A stretch of DNA of 28,635 bases from contig BJOX01000061.1 in assembly GCA_009731375.1 (NCBI GenBank), forward strand, positions 479,856 to 508,490. Reading direction: 5' to 3'. Shown here in pieces: positions 10,601 through 19,770 of the stretch. Under the pieces are notes generated by a model that was not told where the DNA came from, ran no database searches, and saw only the letters and a list, made by a program, of their open reading frames with translations. Both the position numbers and the translations under genes were made by a program. This stretch comes from Paulinella micropora (taxonomy: Eukaryota; Cercozoa; Imbricatea; Euglyphida). Each line of letters begins with the position of its first letter. The first letter of the stretch is position 1.

Positions 10601-10758
10601 ATCCAGAAGATGTTAAATGTGTTAATAGTGGTGATGTCGGTTATATAGGTTATTCAGAGTTTATCGCCCCGTTAATTAAAGCGGTTCAACAATTATCAGA
10701 AAAGGTAGTTAATTTAGAAAAAGAAAATAATAATCTAACTAATGATATAGCCGATTAA
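7610..10758 (+). pseudogene. Phage-like tail fibre with S74 chaperone domain, multiply broken
   Basis: ATG 7610 directly follows the promoter palindrome. The N-terminal part has the LYYTDARFDTRL and LYYTEQRVR repeats typical of phage tail fibres (7740-7850), followed by fibre-type modules (VNLGAPQNANEAVNRQYLDD near 8735; DQTIGG near 8475 and DQTITG near 8810). Two similar modules occupy about 9310-9570 and 10050-10320 (WDTDNAGWGIYM and WDTGDSAWGIYM). The C-terminus is an intramolecular chaperone/peptidase S74 domain: SDRRKKEDIKECLGLDFINK near 10350, RTGLIAQELEEIL near 10450, YSEFIAPLIKAVQQLSEKV near 10650. Breaks: frame changes near 7694, 8235, 8460, 8660 and 9022, and stops at 7873, 10246, 10441 and 10504. 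In life it would form a trimeric host-recognition fibre that cleaves off its own chaperone. Confidence 0.85.
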
Positions 10759-10789
10759 AAAAACCAATTAGCAGAAATCCGTAATTACA

Positions 10790-11128
10790 ATGCCCCCTAG
10801 ATTACACACTCCACCTCCACTCATTGGTATGGCAGACGGCGAACTAACACCAGAATTAAAAAATCGTGTTTTGGATATTTCATTGAAGAATGAAGAAAAA
10901 AAATTAGATCACGAGATAAACGATGAGTGGCGATGTTGTTGCTTTAAAGAAAGGACAGATGCAAGATTAATTAAATATGCTGTTCAGATGACAGTTATAT
11001 GTAGCATAATCATTTTGTGTGTTGTTAGATTGAGCGACCCGACAATCAGTTGTGCTAATGCCAACACGTTTATAGGTGTGCTTACGCTTCTTATTGGGAT
11101 AATCTGTCCGTCTCCAAAAATAAATTAA
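10790..11128 (+). CDS. Small two-helix membrane protein
   Basis: 112 residues from ATG 10790. A hydrophilic N-terminal half contains ELTPELKNRVLDISLKNEEK and a WRCCCFKER cluster. It is followed by two hydrophobic helices (about residues 65-83 and 92-108) separated by a short loop with SDPTISC, and a PSPKIN tail. Small proteins of this shape with a proline/lysine tail are common in Polinton-like viruses and algal viruses, but no function is established here. The gene starts 31 bp after the fibre stop, on the same strand, and its last 4 bp overlap the convergent GIY-YIG gene. The frame is intact. Confidence 0.7.
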   Translation: MPPRLHTPPPLIGMADGELTPELKNRVLDISLKNEEKKLDHEINDEWRCCCFKERTDARLIKYAVQMTVICSIIILCVVRLSDPTISCANANTFIGVLTLLIGIICPSPKIN

Positions 11129-12022
11129 AAACCAAAAGCGGTTAATCCGATCATATTGTCATAATGAGTTTCCTTTGATTTATGAGGCAATAAACTATGT
11201 ACTGAAAAAATTAAACCACACTCACAAGTGATTTTTTTTGTCTTATTTCTTTATAATATTCTTTTTTCTTTTTTAACAAATATTCTTTATTCTGTTCTCT
11301 GTATCCTTTCATGTTCTGTGATAATTGCTCTTTATTTTCTTAGTATCCTTTCATTTTCTGTGTTAAATGTTCTTTATTTTTTTCATAGTATTTTTCATTT
11401 TTTGTACTATTTGTTCTTTGTTATCTTGATAATATTCATTTTTGGTTCTTCTTACTATTATTTTATTTACGCAATTTTGTTTGTCTAATACATTCACCTC
11501 TTTTTTCAAGTTCCATTTGTTATTACAAGGAAATTCTTCAATTAATTCAATATAAGCATCATCAAAAATGACGATTTCAAAAGACGAAATGTAATTAAAT
11601 TTTCCATTCTTCCAACATTTATATTCTCTTTTATGAGCATAAAGTCTTCTGTATAATGGTTGAGTTGTTGAACCAATATACACCCGATCCGTTTGATATG
11701 ACCTAACCGCATATATTTTACCTTGTTTATAATCTGGCATCCTTTTATATCGTTTATTATCGCTATCTTTAAATAATAAATTATCGCATTCATATATATG
11801 TATCCTGTACCAAGAATTATCGCCGGCACAGATTAAAGCAACCGCATCGTCAAAACTAACACACCAATCACTCATAGGCTTATACACACATTTAAATTTA
11901 GTTTCAATACCTTGCTTTATACAATAAGCACAACTCTCATTCTTTTTTTCACTTACCCGCGAGTAAAAGTCGCAGGCAGTCCGACCTAACACAGACCACA
12001 TAAACAAGAATATTAAAATCAT
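11125..12022 (-). pseudogene. GIY-YIG endonuclease, C-terminal repeat region frameshifted
   Basis: The GIY-YIG domain lies at about residues 99-160 counted from 12022: GKIYAVRSYQTDRVYIGSTT carries the paired Tyr motif, RRLYAHKREYK the catalytic Arg region and IELIEEFPCNN the Glu. After it comes KKEVN and then lysine-rich repeats of the YYQDNKEQI type. The annotated frame stops at 11363, but the repeats continue in other frames through 11230, and a final segment with CECG and HKSKETH (about 11140-11225) looks like a zinc-binding tail. This layout is known from GIY-YIG proteins of large DNA viruses. The first 90 residues begin with a hydrophobic stretch; the Met in RMPDYKQGKIY is an alternative start. 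It may act as a homing-type nuclease; it lies on the opposite strand to its neighbours, as an independent insertion would. Confidence 0.82.
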
Positions 12023-12056
12023 TTTTCATATATTATTATTATTATACTATTTTTCT

Positions 12057-12081
12057 AAAAGATTTTTTTAAATCTTTGTAT
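12057..12081 (+). promoter_or_regulatory. Palindrome plus TATA before gene at 12082
   Basis: AAAAGATTTTTTTAAATCTTTG ending in TATATG. Same layout as at 7582-7609 and 13290-13317, with the start codon immediately after. Confidence 0.55.
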
Positions 12082-12446
12082 ATGATGAGTGAGTTCAAAT
12101 ACCAAAAGATTATTTTTCTGAGCAATGATTTTGTTGGAAGCAAAACATTCAATAAAAATATTCAAATGTCATTCACACCGACCAAAATGAATGTTAAGTT
12201 TTTATTCATTATACAAACGACCAGACGGAAACCAAATCCAGAATTCTTTATATGGACAGAATTGGAATTATCGGCACATTCACTGATAGTAATATAGCAA
12301 ACATTTCAAACCTTAGTTATAATTTAGGTGTCGTTGGATGGACGGACGGACAATATACATTTAAAGTCCTTGAAACTGACAGCGGAAATATTGATACAGG
12401 AAATTTAGCGGGAAGAATTGTTGTGTGTTTGGAATTTCTTGCTTAG
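12082..12446 (+). pseudogene. Conserved-looking small protein of unknown function, one frameshift
   Basis: Two ATGs in a row (12082, 12085) follow the palindromic promoter. The first frame (MSEFKYQKIIFLSNDFVGSK) runs to 12297. A second frame from about 12250 to 12446 continues with IIGTFTDSNIANISNLSYN and TDGQYTFKVLETDSGN. The frame change falls near 12245-12262, and together they would give about 120 residues. The strand-rich, Asn/Thr-rich pattern would suit a virion surface or small capsid component, but no family is recognised. It is the first gene of the plus-strand morphogenesis block, 10 bp before the ATPase. Confidence 0.55.
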
Positions 12447-12456
12447 AATATACACG

Positions 12457-13259
12457 ATGCAAAAAAATCAATAATGTCAAGGTGAAGCCTGTAAAACAAG
12501 AGGGGGATGGAAACAAAAAAGCCAAGGGTTATAAATTATTCAACGAGCCGTATGCAAATATATTTCTACTTGCCCGTAAGAAGAGCGGGAAAATAACAGC
12601 ACTCTTTGAAATACTGAAAAGGACAACCGACAGAAAGACCCGTATTGTCATTATCGCTTCAACAATACACAAGGACTACATTTATAAAGCAATGGTAAAG
12701 CATTTCAAGAACAGGGGAAACCCAATGGCAATTTATACCTTTCTTAAATCAGATGGTGTTAATGTGATAGACTATGAACTTGACAAACTGAACAGACAGG
12801 ACGAGCAACACGAAGGAGAAATAAAACAGGACAAAGAGGAAATAGAGAAACCAAAATTTCTTTATTTCGGAAAGGAAAAGAAAAAAGAAGGAGGTGAGAA
12901 GAAAGGGAGACCAAGTAAGAGGTTGTTTTTGTTTTGGACGATTTAGGGAGTGGATTAAGAGATAAGTCCGTAAGCGATTTGTTAAAAAGAACAGACACTA
13001 TAAAAGTAAGGTGATTATGTCTAGTCAGTATTTGAATGACCTACGGCCAGAAGCCATTAAGCAGTTAGATTATTTGTTAATCTTTCCGGGTCAGTCTCAA
13101 GACAAAATGGAACTCGTGTATAAACACTTAGACTTATCTTTTGACTTTGATTATTTTCTTCAAAAGTATCACGAGGCTACAAAGGAGAGATTTAATTTTC
13201 TTTATGTCTCAAGTGTTGATGATGAATTACGGAAAAATTTTGCCTATCGCATGAAATAA
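12457..13259 (+). pseudogene. A32-like (FtsK-HerA) genome packaging ATPase, frameshifted
   Basis: This is the viral packaging motor. The Walker A region is NIFLLARKKSGKITALFEIL (about 12565-12625), with Ile where the P-loop Ser/Thr should be. Walker B is VLDDLGSGL (about 12931-12957). The family's C-terminal signature follows from 13017 (SSQYLNDLRPEAIKQLDYLL), with a sensor-type tail of YHEATKERFNFLYV. Three frames are used: a likely slip in the A-run at 12461-12467 just after ATG 12457, one in the T-run at 12925-12930 and one near 13000-13012. The usual Polinton ATPase is about 200-270 residues, which fits the span. It sits between the unknown 12082 gene and the small basic protein, all on the plus strand. 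Confidence 0.88.
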
Positions 13260-13289
13260 TATTTTTAGAATTATTTTTTTATTTTTGCT

Positions 13290-13317
13290 AAAAAGATTTT
13301 TAAAATCTTTCTAATAT
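13290..13317 (+). promoter_or_regulatory. Palindrome plus TATA before the small basic protein gene
   Basis: AAAAAGATTTTTAAAATCTTT followed by CTAATAT and ATG 13318. Third clear copy of the motif. Confidence 0.55.
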
Positions 13318-13629
13318 ATGCCAGTATCACCAGTGACAATTTCACGACCATCAGGATATAACATCGGATACAATCCATCAATGCCACAGAAGGGAGGAAA
13401 AAAGAAAACTAAGAAGAAGGGATGTGGACAAAAGGGAGGAAAGATTAAGTGGGCAAAGGTCGGAAAAACTGCCTTGGCTGTTAATAAATTCCTTCGCGAT
13501 AACAAGATTATTTCAAAGACCGCTAATGCCCTTGGCGATGTCGGGGTTCCATATGCGTCTCGTATTGGGTCTACCGCCGCAAAACTTGGTTATGGTAAGC
13601 AACGAGGAGGAGCTATAAAGTTTCATTAA
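13318..13629 (+). CDS. Small basic Gly/Lys-rich virion-type protein
   Basis: 103 residues from ATG 13318. Residues 1-22 are a Pro/Ser/Tyr segment. Residues 23-46 are strongly basic and Gly-rich (KGGKKKTKKKGCGQKGGK). The rest is amphipathic with FLRDNKIISKTANALGDVG and a YASRIGSTAAKLGYGKQRGG tail. Short basic proteins with a Gly-rich amphipathic end occur between the ATPase and protease genes of Polinton-like viruses and resemble adenovirus core or pX/VI-type proteins in composition. A DNA-condensing or capsid-cementing role is inference. Its position in the morphogenesis block and its own promoter motif support a structural role. The frame is intact. Confidence 0.7.
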   Translation: MPVSPVTISRPSGYNIGYNPSMPQKGGKKKTKKKGCGQKGGKIKWAKVGKTALAVNKFLRDNKIISKTANALGDVGVPYASRIGSTAAKLGYGKQRGGAIKFH

Positions 13630-13639
13630 ATATTTTGTT

Positions 13640-13681
13640 TCAAATTCTAAAATATTAGAAATATTTTTTTGTTAATATACA
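13640..13681 (+). promoter_or_regulatory. Possible promoter with TTCTAAAATATTAGAA dyad
   Basis: TTCTAAAATATTAGAA (about 13645-13660) is an inverted repeat, followed by TTTTTTTGTTAATATA directly before the 13682 start. It resembles the AAAGATTT-type motif in layout but differs in sequence. Confidence 0.4.
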
Positions 13682-15303
13682 GTGGTCGCTAAAAAGACCA
13701 ATAAGAAAAAGGCTAAGGTAAGACCCCCGCGGGTTTATAGGAATAAGAGCGGGAGACCTTATATTATCCAGAAGGGTAAAAAATATTATCTTAATTTTGG
13801 TAAGAAAACAAATGATATGAGCACACTTCAAATCGTTAAGTTGTTTTTGAAATATATTGGTAAGCCGAGGCCGCAAAGGCAAGGCCGCAAACCAAGGGAA
13901 AAAGTAATCAAATCTGATTTCAATCGTCTTGAACACGAGAACAGAAACCAGATACAAAGCAACTTACAAAAGAAATATGAGTTAATACATGACGAGGAAG
14001 AAAAGGAAAAGAAGAAGAGGGAAGATGTGATAGAAGAAAAGAAAAGGCTAGAAAGAAAAGACAGAGCCGATACCGAGGAACAAAAAGAGATAATGGATAG
14101 GGAACATAAAAGAGAACTAGCGGATATTAATGAACGACAAGAACAAAAAGCCAGAGAACTAAGAAGGGAGCAAAAACTCATAGAAGATGTAAAATATGAA
14201 GAAGACAGAAAAAAAAGGATACAAGCATTACCGCCGCCACCACAATATCAATATATTATGCCACCGCAGCAGGGACAGCCACAAGCACCGCCATTAGGAG
14301 CGCCACCACAAGCACCGCCATTACCTAATTTAGGAGATGAAGCACCATTGAAAACGAAAGAGCAATATGAGGAAGAAAAAAAGCAAAAGCAGAAAGATAT
14401 TGAAACACTGAAATTAGCAGGATATACAGATAAGTTCATAAAAAAGATGAGTCGTAAAGACTTACAAAAAGCCAGTCAAGATATTCAGACGGCTATAGCC
14501 ACAGCGACATCTTTAGAGGAACAGAAAAAGTTAGCAGAAGAATATAAAGAAAAACTTGAAAAGGAAGAAAAGAAAGCAGAAGAAAAGGGTAAGCATTTTG
14601 AAAATTTACAAATTAATCAATTTTTAATCTCTGCATTTTCAAAAACTTATCACCCAAACATTACTATAAAAGAGTTAGCACAGGCTTTAAAAAAGAGACT
14701 AGATAGTGATGGACATAAAAAATTAAATTACAAAGACACTTCAAAGTGGATAATTAACATGATTAAAAGGTTTAATATTGATATTGGAAATGAAAAGGAA
14801 AACGTAAAAAGAAAAGTAGCGGATTATGCTATATATGAAGAGTTTATGGTATTAATGAACAAAAAGGGAATGGAGCGAAGACATTAGAAGAATTAATTGA
14901 TAAGGTATTTTCAATAAAAATAACTAAAAAATATTTAGCCCGCAAAGATTGGAAACAAACAATGAACAAACATGATTTTGTAAATACTCTAACGAACAAA
15001 ATGACTATAGACCCAAATGTAGATAAACAAGTTTCAAATGATTTGAATATTGACGAGGGAATGCCCCAACCGCTACCCCCGAGAACAAGTTCTGCGGAGC
15101 AGAACATCGTGGCAAAGCCACTCATCGCGGAGACAACCATACCCCCGAGCGTCGCGGAGACAACCATTATCACTCCATTAGAACCACAGCCAGACTCCAA
15201 CGAAGTTGAAGATACGACCTTCGGTCAGCAAGAGCGAAGCGATTTGGAGGGGCTTGTCCCCCCACAACCAGAGCCACAGCAAGAGGGAGAGGGCGGGGAC
15301 TAA
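13682..15303 (+). pseudogene. Large coiled-coil / proline-rich protein upstream of protease, one frameshift
   Basis: It opens at GTG 13682, perhaps a mutated ATG since none lies close upstream. Residues 1-60 are basic (PRVYRNKSGRPYIIQKGKKY), 90-180 form a dense charged coiled coil, 182-218 are Pro/Gln/Ala-rich, and 225-300 are charged helical again. Then comes a compact helical domain (FLISAFSKTYHPNITIKELA to about residue 395). The frame stops at 14887; a one-base shift near 14866-14871 leads into LEELIDKVFSIKITKKYLAR and a Pro/Glu/Gln-rich tail ending at 15303. That tail carries VEDTTFGQQE, shared with the 19771-20256 gene. The stop overlaps the protease ATG by one base (TAATG). Probably a virion or scaffold component, but I do not recognise the family. 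Confidence 0.7.
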
Positions 15304-15785
15304 TGACTAATGAAATAGACGACATAATGAAAAAATATGGATGGTATCTCGGAGCGATAGCCAGTGATGAAATTTACAAGTTGAAGCCAGGAAGCAGAAA
15401 ACGATACGGATTTATTATGAATTTGGACAATCACAAACAAGCGGGGTCTCATTGGATCGCCGTATGGATAAGTCTAGACAAAGACAGGAGTGTTGAAGTC
15501 TATGACCCATTAGCACTTTACGAGCTACCAGAAGACTTTCAACAACAAATGAAACGGCTAATAGATAAAAGCCACCCCAATAGTTATTTGTTAATGAAGG
15601 TCAATCAAGTAAAGCAACAATCAAACACCTCAGACACGTGCGGTTGGCATAGTATGAGATTTTTTATGGAGCGGGCGAAAGGAAACAGGTTTAAGTTTGC
15701 TAGTGGTTATACAGACCTTAAAGAAGAAGAAGCGGAGAAATTAAAAGCACAGAATGGGTATGGTAATTTTGATACATTTATTTGA
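15303..15785 (+). CDS. Adenovirus-type (adenain-like) maturation cysteine protease
   Basis: 160 residues. The papain-like/Ulp1-fold order His-Asp-Gln-Cys is intact: His50 in GSHWIAVWISL, Asp68 in VEVYDPLALY, Gln105 or Gln106 in NQVKQQSNTSD as the oxyanion-hole residue, and Cys113 in DTCGWHSMRFF. In Polintons and adenoviruses this enzyme cleaves capsid and core proteins during maturation. The ATG at 15303 overlaps the stop of the upstream coiled-coil gene (TAATG), suggesting coupled expression. The minor capsid gene follows after a 143-bp spacer with a strong hairpin. It is slightly shorter than many homologues. This is one of the few larger genes without a break. Confidence 0.9.
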   Translation: MTNEIDDIMKKYGWYLGAIASDEIYKLKPGSRKRYGFIMNLDNHKQAGSHWIAVWISLDKDRSVEVYDPLALYELPEDFQQQMKRLIDKSHPNSYLLMKVNQVKQQSNTSDTCGWHSMRFFMERAKGNRFKFASGYTDLKEEEAEKLKAQNGYGNFDTFI

Positions 15786-15787
15786 TA

Positions 15788-15814
15788 TTTGTTTCAGACT
15801 ACGTCTGAAACAAA
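15788..15814. terminator. Perfect 12-bp stem-loop after the protease gene
   Basis: TTTGTTTCAGAC (15788-15799), loop TAC, GTCTGAAACAAA (15803-15814). It starts two bases after the protease stop codon region, before the minor capsid gene. A transcript end or processing structure is likely; no poly-T run follows. Confidence 0.55.
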
Positions 15815-15928
15815 CATCGGGGGCTACGCACTTTTAAGGATTACAATAAGCATTAATTTTTTGAAAAAGAAAAAAACGATGTTTAGAATAAGCGAGAGTG
15901 CAGAGCACGAAGCGCAATTCTAAATATC
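15815..15928. other. Spacer between protease and minor capsid genes
   Basis: About 110 bp, AT-rich in the middle and with GCGAGAGTGCAGAGCACGAAGCGC before the start. It should contain the minor capsid promoter; the palindromic AAAGATTT motif is not present. Confidence 0.35.
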
Positions 15929-16743
15929 ATGGACTATAAGGGAGGCCGTGCGAGTGGTATCTATTACATAAATAGCAAAAACAGAATAACTGGCACAGAT
16001 AGCGACTTCACACACGAAGTCAATATGAAGGGGTTAGACAATCCCACACATTGTAAAATTCTTCATATCTATGTTCCAAAATCTCATTATTCAGTTGCCT
16101 CTCCATATAATACTTTTACATTATCCGAAGACGGGTATGAGGCTTTAATTACGATACCTGAGGGAAACTACACAATGAACAATCTAAAAAATAAGTTGTC
16201 GGAGGTACTGACGACAGAAAGTCCGAATGACTATACTTATGTCGTCTCAAGCAACAATTATACAAACACAGAAGCGGAGGATGGAAAATTAACATTCAGT
16301 GTTTCAAATAACGGAGGTATTCAACCGCGGTTTATATTTTATACAGATACCCGTATTCACGAGGTTATGGGTTTGATAGAAATTCAACATATTTCTTTAC
16401 TAATGATTTTATTAAATCGCCAAATGTGATTATTTTAACTGGCGAAAAAACTCTGTATCTTCAATCGGACTTAGTGGGGGAAGGTGATAATCATGTGCTA
16501 CAAGAAATATACACAGCCAACGAAATTCCATTTGGAGCCATTATATACGACGGAAGTGGGTCTGAGTATGGTAAAAAATGATCAACCAGTTCAAATAATG
16601 TATATAGGTTTTATCTTACAGACGAAAACGATCAGGCTATAAATCTTAATGGGTTAGGTATTGTTATGACATTGTTGATTTACAGAGAGACAAATTATTT
16701 TAATTTATTTACATCATTTTTCAATTTGTTAAAGGTTAGGTAA
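15929..16743 (+). pseudogene. Minor capsid protein (penton, single jelly roll), broken
   Basis: ATG 15929 opens with GGRASGIYYINSKNRITGT and SDFTHEVNMKG, then a strand-rich body (LHIYVPKSHYSVASPYNTFT, IPEGNYTMNNLKNKLSEVL) typical of the penton proteins of Polinton-like viruses. The first frame ends at 16429. A shift near 16368-16375 leads to LYLQSDLVGEGDNHVLQEIY and, after an in-frame TGA at 16579-16581, NNVYRFYLTDENDQAINLNG up to 16743. About 270 residues in total, the usual penton size. Protein pentamers would occupy the capsid five-fold vertices. It sits between the protease and major capsid genes, as in many relatives. Confidence 0.85.
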
Positions 16744-16831
16744 GGTAATTAATTTAATTTTGGAATTATTTTTTTTCTATAAATATATTCTGGTGAATTA
16801 GTTAATTTTCACAACTGCCTAAAAAACAAAA
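16744..16831 (+). promoter_or_regulatory. AT-rich leader of the major capsid gene
   Basis: TTTTTTTTCTATAAATATATTC (about 16769-16790) is a TATA-like stretch 40-60 bp before ATG 16832. No palindrome of the AAAGATTT type is seen. Confidence 0.4.
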
Positions 16832-18374
16832 ATGCCAACTCAACACGGCGGAGAATTAGACTTCAGTAAGACTGATTATATCAGCGGTTCGTATCGCCTT
16901 AACAAACTTACTCCTCGCGAAGGAGCAGGAAATGTTGTTGTTACTTCAGCGGGCGGTCAGGAAAGCACATTTGACCTTATCAGTCGCACATTTAACTTGG
17001 CAAAGTCGGTGCTGAGTTTCACTTACGTCCCTGGTGCTTCAGGAGTTGCAGATAGACACAATCGTATTTTTATGGATTGTTTGAGTATGATTAGACAGAT
17101 TCAACTTCAAACCCGTAGTGGTGTTTATTTGTGTGATTTGAATAATGTCGGAACTATTACGAAAATGATTTGGAAGCCTGAGACTTCATTGAAGGACTTT
17201 TTGGCACTTGAGAACCATGGAGCAGGTCTTGGTGTTGGGTGTATGCTTCAAAAGTGTAATGCTGATGGGCGAGCAACAACAGCCTTTACTGCTAACGTGT
17301 ATGCTGGACAACAGGCAAGTGCGGCGACTGTAGCGGGTAGTATTGATAACGATGCTCACCTTCGGGCAACATTGAATGTTTATGGTAATGCTATTGCTGG
17401 GGCTATCGCTCCTCCATCACTTAATGCACGAAGACATGATGGTACTTTGCTGACAACTGGAGCGGGTGCTTTGTCTGCTGTGAATGTTTCATACACTGAG
17501 GCGAAGTATCTTGAGGGAGGTATTGGTGATGCTAACACAGACCCCATTATTTATGTGAAGATTCCATTGTCTATGATTTACAATACTATTTTCGCACTTG
17601 ATAAGACTATTATGTTTCCTGAAATTCTGACCATGCGAATTGTTTGGGCGGCTAGTAACAGAACTATTTATCACGTTGGTGGTGTTGATGCTGATACAGG
17701 TCTGGCTACCACTATTAACACAGCAAATCAAGGTTTTTTTCCTTGCACCACTAATTCGCAGGTAGCAAACTTTAACTTGTTTCTAGCGGTTGAAACAAAC
17801 CCTCATGTTATCCAGTCTATTCAACAAGAAGTGAGCAGTGCCTATGTCTTTTACGATTGACTACCCATACTCATACAAAAACACGATTCAGGCATCTACA
17901 AGTCAGAACATTATTATGAGGTTCGATAGAGGACACGGACGGAGAATTAAGAAAATTTACCATTCAGCATTTAATAATGAAGAAACAAAGAATACCGCGT
18001 ATGATAACGATAATAGGAATGGTTCAAAGATTACTTCCTTCTACACTACCCTTGACGGGTCTAGACTTCAAGAATTTAATATTAGCACTGCTAATACAAC
18101 CCTTGAAGATTACATGTATCTAAAAAATAAAATTGAAGGTAGTGCTTTGGTAAATAGCAATGTCTATCAATACAACTGGTTCTGGGTGGATACATTTGAC
18201 AACACTCGCCCGCTTTGGAGTAAAGACCAGAATGAAATTAGTGGGCTTGACCTTTCTCAAGAGAGACGCTGGGAGATGATGGCTACTACTGCAAATGTTG
18301 GTCTCAATCATTACACTCTTGCTATCACTCAACGAGAGGTTCAAGTCAAGGCAAATGTTATTACTATTTCATAA
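16832..18374 (+). pseudogene. Major capsid protein (double jelly roll), one frameshift
   Basis: The first frame, 342 codons from ATG 16832, begins with a hydrophilic arm and then strand-rich sequence: STFDLISRTFNLAKSVLSFT, RIFMDCLSMIRQIQLQTRSG, and IYVKIPLSMIYNTIF near residue 245. A second frame, open from 17838, continues with IDYPYSYKNTIQASTSQNII, RGHGRRIKKIYHSAFNNEET and NVYQYNWFWVDTFDN to 18374. The two overlap at 17838-17860, where a single-base shift is needed. The total of about 510 residues and the order of segments match Polinton-type major capsid proteins, whose trimers form the pseudo-hexagonal capsomers. Base composition is less A-rich than in the neighbouring genes, as expected for a highly expressed gene. 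Confidence 0.9.
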
Positions 18375-18479
18375 TGGATATGAACAGATTTATGAATAAA
18401 ATATCAATGATTTAAATAATTTTTTTTATTTTATATATAAACTCGTTATATAAACAAACTCGTTCGTGTTATACACAAT
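18375..18479 (+). promoter_or_regulatory. Leader with TATA-like stretch and AAACTCGTT repeats
   Basis: TTTTATATATAAACTCGTTATATAAACAAACTCGTTCGTG holds a TATATAA box, a second TATATAA and two AAACTCGTT copies, about 20-50 bp before ATG 18480. Confidence 0.45.
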
Positions 18480-19719
18480 ATGTCCCACCAGAGAAACTTA
18501 ATCTCACAAAATCCAGACGGAGAATTTATAAATGTCAGTGTTGGATATAATGGTAATATTGAAACAAATAATTCAAAAACCGCTTTTGGCGAAGCAGTAG
18601 TAGGTCAATCAACACCAGTATTACAAGAAATCTTTCCATATACCATTAATACTAGGATATGGACAAAAACAGAAACAAAATCATCTGTGTCATTTTGAAT
18701 AATATGGCTGAATTGAAAACAACTGCTGATGCTACGGCAGATGCTAGACTGGTAAGTAAAAGGAGAATAAAATATAGAACTGGAATGGGTGTCCTAGCCC
18801 GCTTTACTGCTCTATGGACAACGGATGATACAAAAGATTACTATTCATATATTGGAATAGGAAATGATCTCGTTGATGGATTTTATTTTTACAAAAATCA
18901 AGCAGGAATGAATATCGCACATTGTAAAGGAGGTGCCGCAGTTTATATTGACCAAGAAGACTGGGACGACCCTTGCGATGGAAATTATGCTATGCCAAAC
19001 TTAGACTGGAGCAGAGGAAATGTATTTCAAATTCAATTTCAGTATCTTGGGTTTGGTGCTATTAAGTTTTATATTGAAAATCCCATAACAGGATTATTTC
19101 AATTAGTTCATATGATTGAGTATACGAATGCTAATAATTGTGTAAGCCTGCGAAATACGACATTACCTTTTACGGCATTAATGAGAAATGATGCAAAGAC
19201 TGGAATACAAACTCTTAAAACAGCGAGTGCCAGTTTATTCATTGAGGGAACGAATACTATTAATACCAGCATAACAAACGAAGTGGAAGGAAGTAAAGCA
19301 GCAAACACCACTGAAAGTCCTATTATTAGTATAAGAAACAAAGCGGTATTTGATGCGGGTGGTGCTAATTTAACAAATTATTCAAATATTTATCCTACTT
19401 TGATAAGTATCACAAATGAAGATAGTAAGTCGTGTGTAGTAAGAATGGTATTAAATGGAACACTAACTGGAGCAGGTTTTGCAGATTTGATTCTAAGTAT
19501 TCAATTGTAGATACTGACATAAAGGCGAGTGCAATCGCAAACGGAACAACAATTTTTTAACTTTACGTAAATTCTCAATCAACTCAACAAATAAATCTTA
19601 GAAATTATGATATATATTTGACTCCTAGTGATGTATTGACTTTTACACAGAAATCCGCTGGAACTGCCAATAATGGTTCAAATGTCAATGTTATCGCTAA
19701 TTTTATTGAGGATCAGTGA
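18480..19719 (+). pseudogene. Strand-rich structural protein downstream of the major capsid gene, broken
   Basis: ATG 18480 opens with RNLISQNPDGEFINVSVGYN and FGEAVVGQSTPVLQEIFPYT. A shift near 18688-18695 leads to NNMAELKTTADATADARLVS, IKYRTGMGVLARFTALWTT and a long beta-rich body (NVFQIQFQYLGFGAIKFYIE). A second shift near 19487-19491 and a TAA at 19558 precede the last stop at 19717-19719. About 410 residues. The MAELKTTADA, KYRTGMG and QFQ-LGFG-I-FY pattern recalls a conserved virion protein of Polinton-like and giant viruses, and a lectin-like or fibre-associated fold is plausible, but I cannot assign a proven function. It is the last gene of the plus-strand block and faces the convergent ExoX-like gene. 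Confidence 0.7.
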
Positions 19720-19770
19720 TACAGAAAGAAAAAAATAATAAAAAAAAATAAAACGGAAGGTAATGTGATA

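Noticed and set aside
11228-11488. Hydrophobic plus-strand frame (poly-Leu/Phe)
   Set aside because: Complement of the lysine-rich GIY-YIG repeat region.
17838-17860. Programmed frameshift in the major capsid gene
   Set aside because: No recognisable slippery site with a following structure, and the neighbouring genes carry random breaks; decay or sequencing error is simpler.
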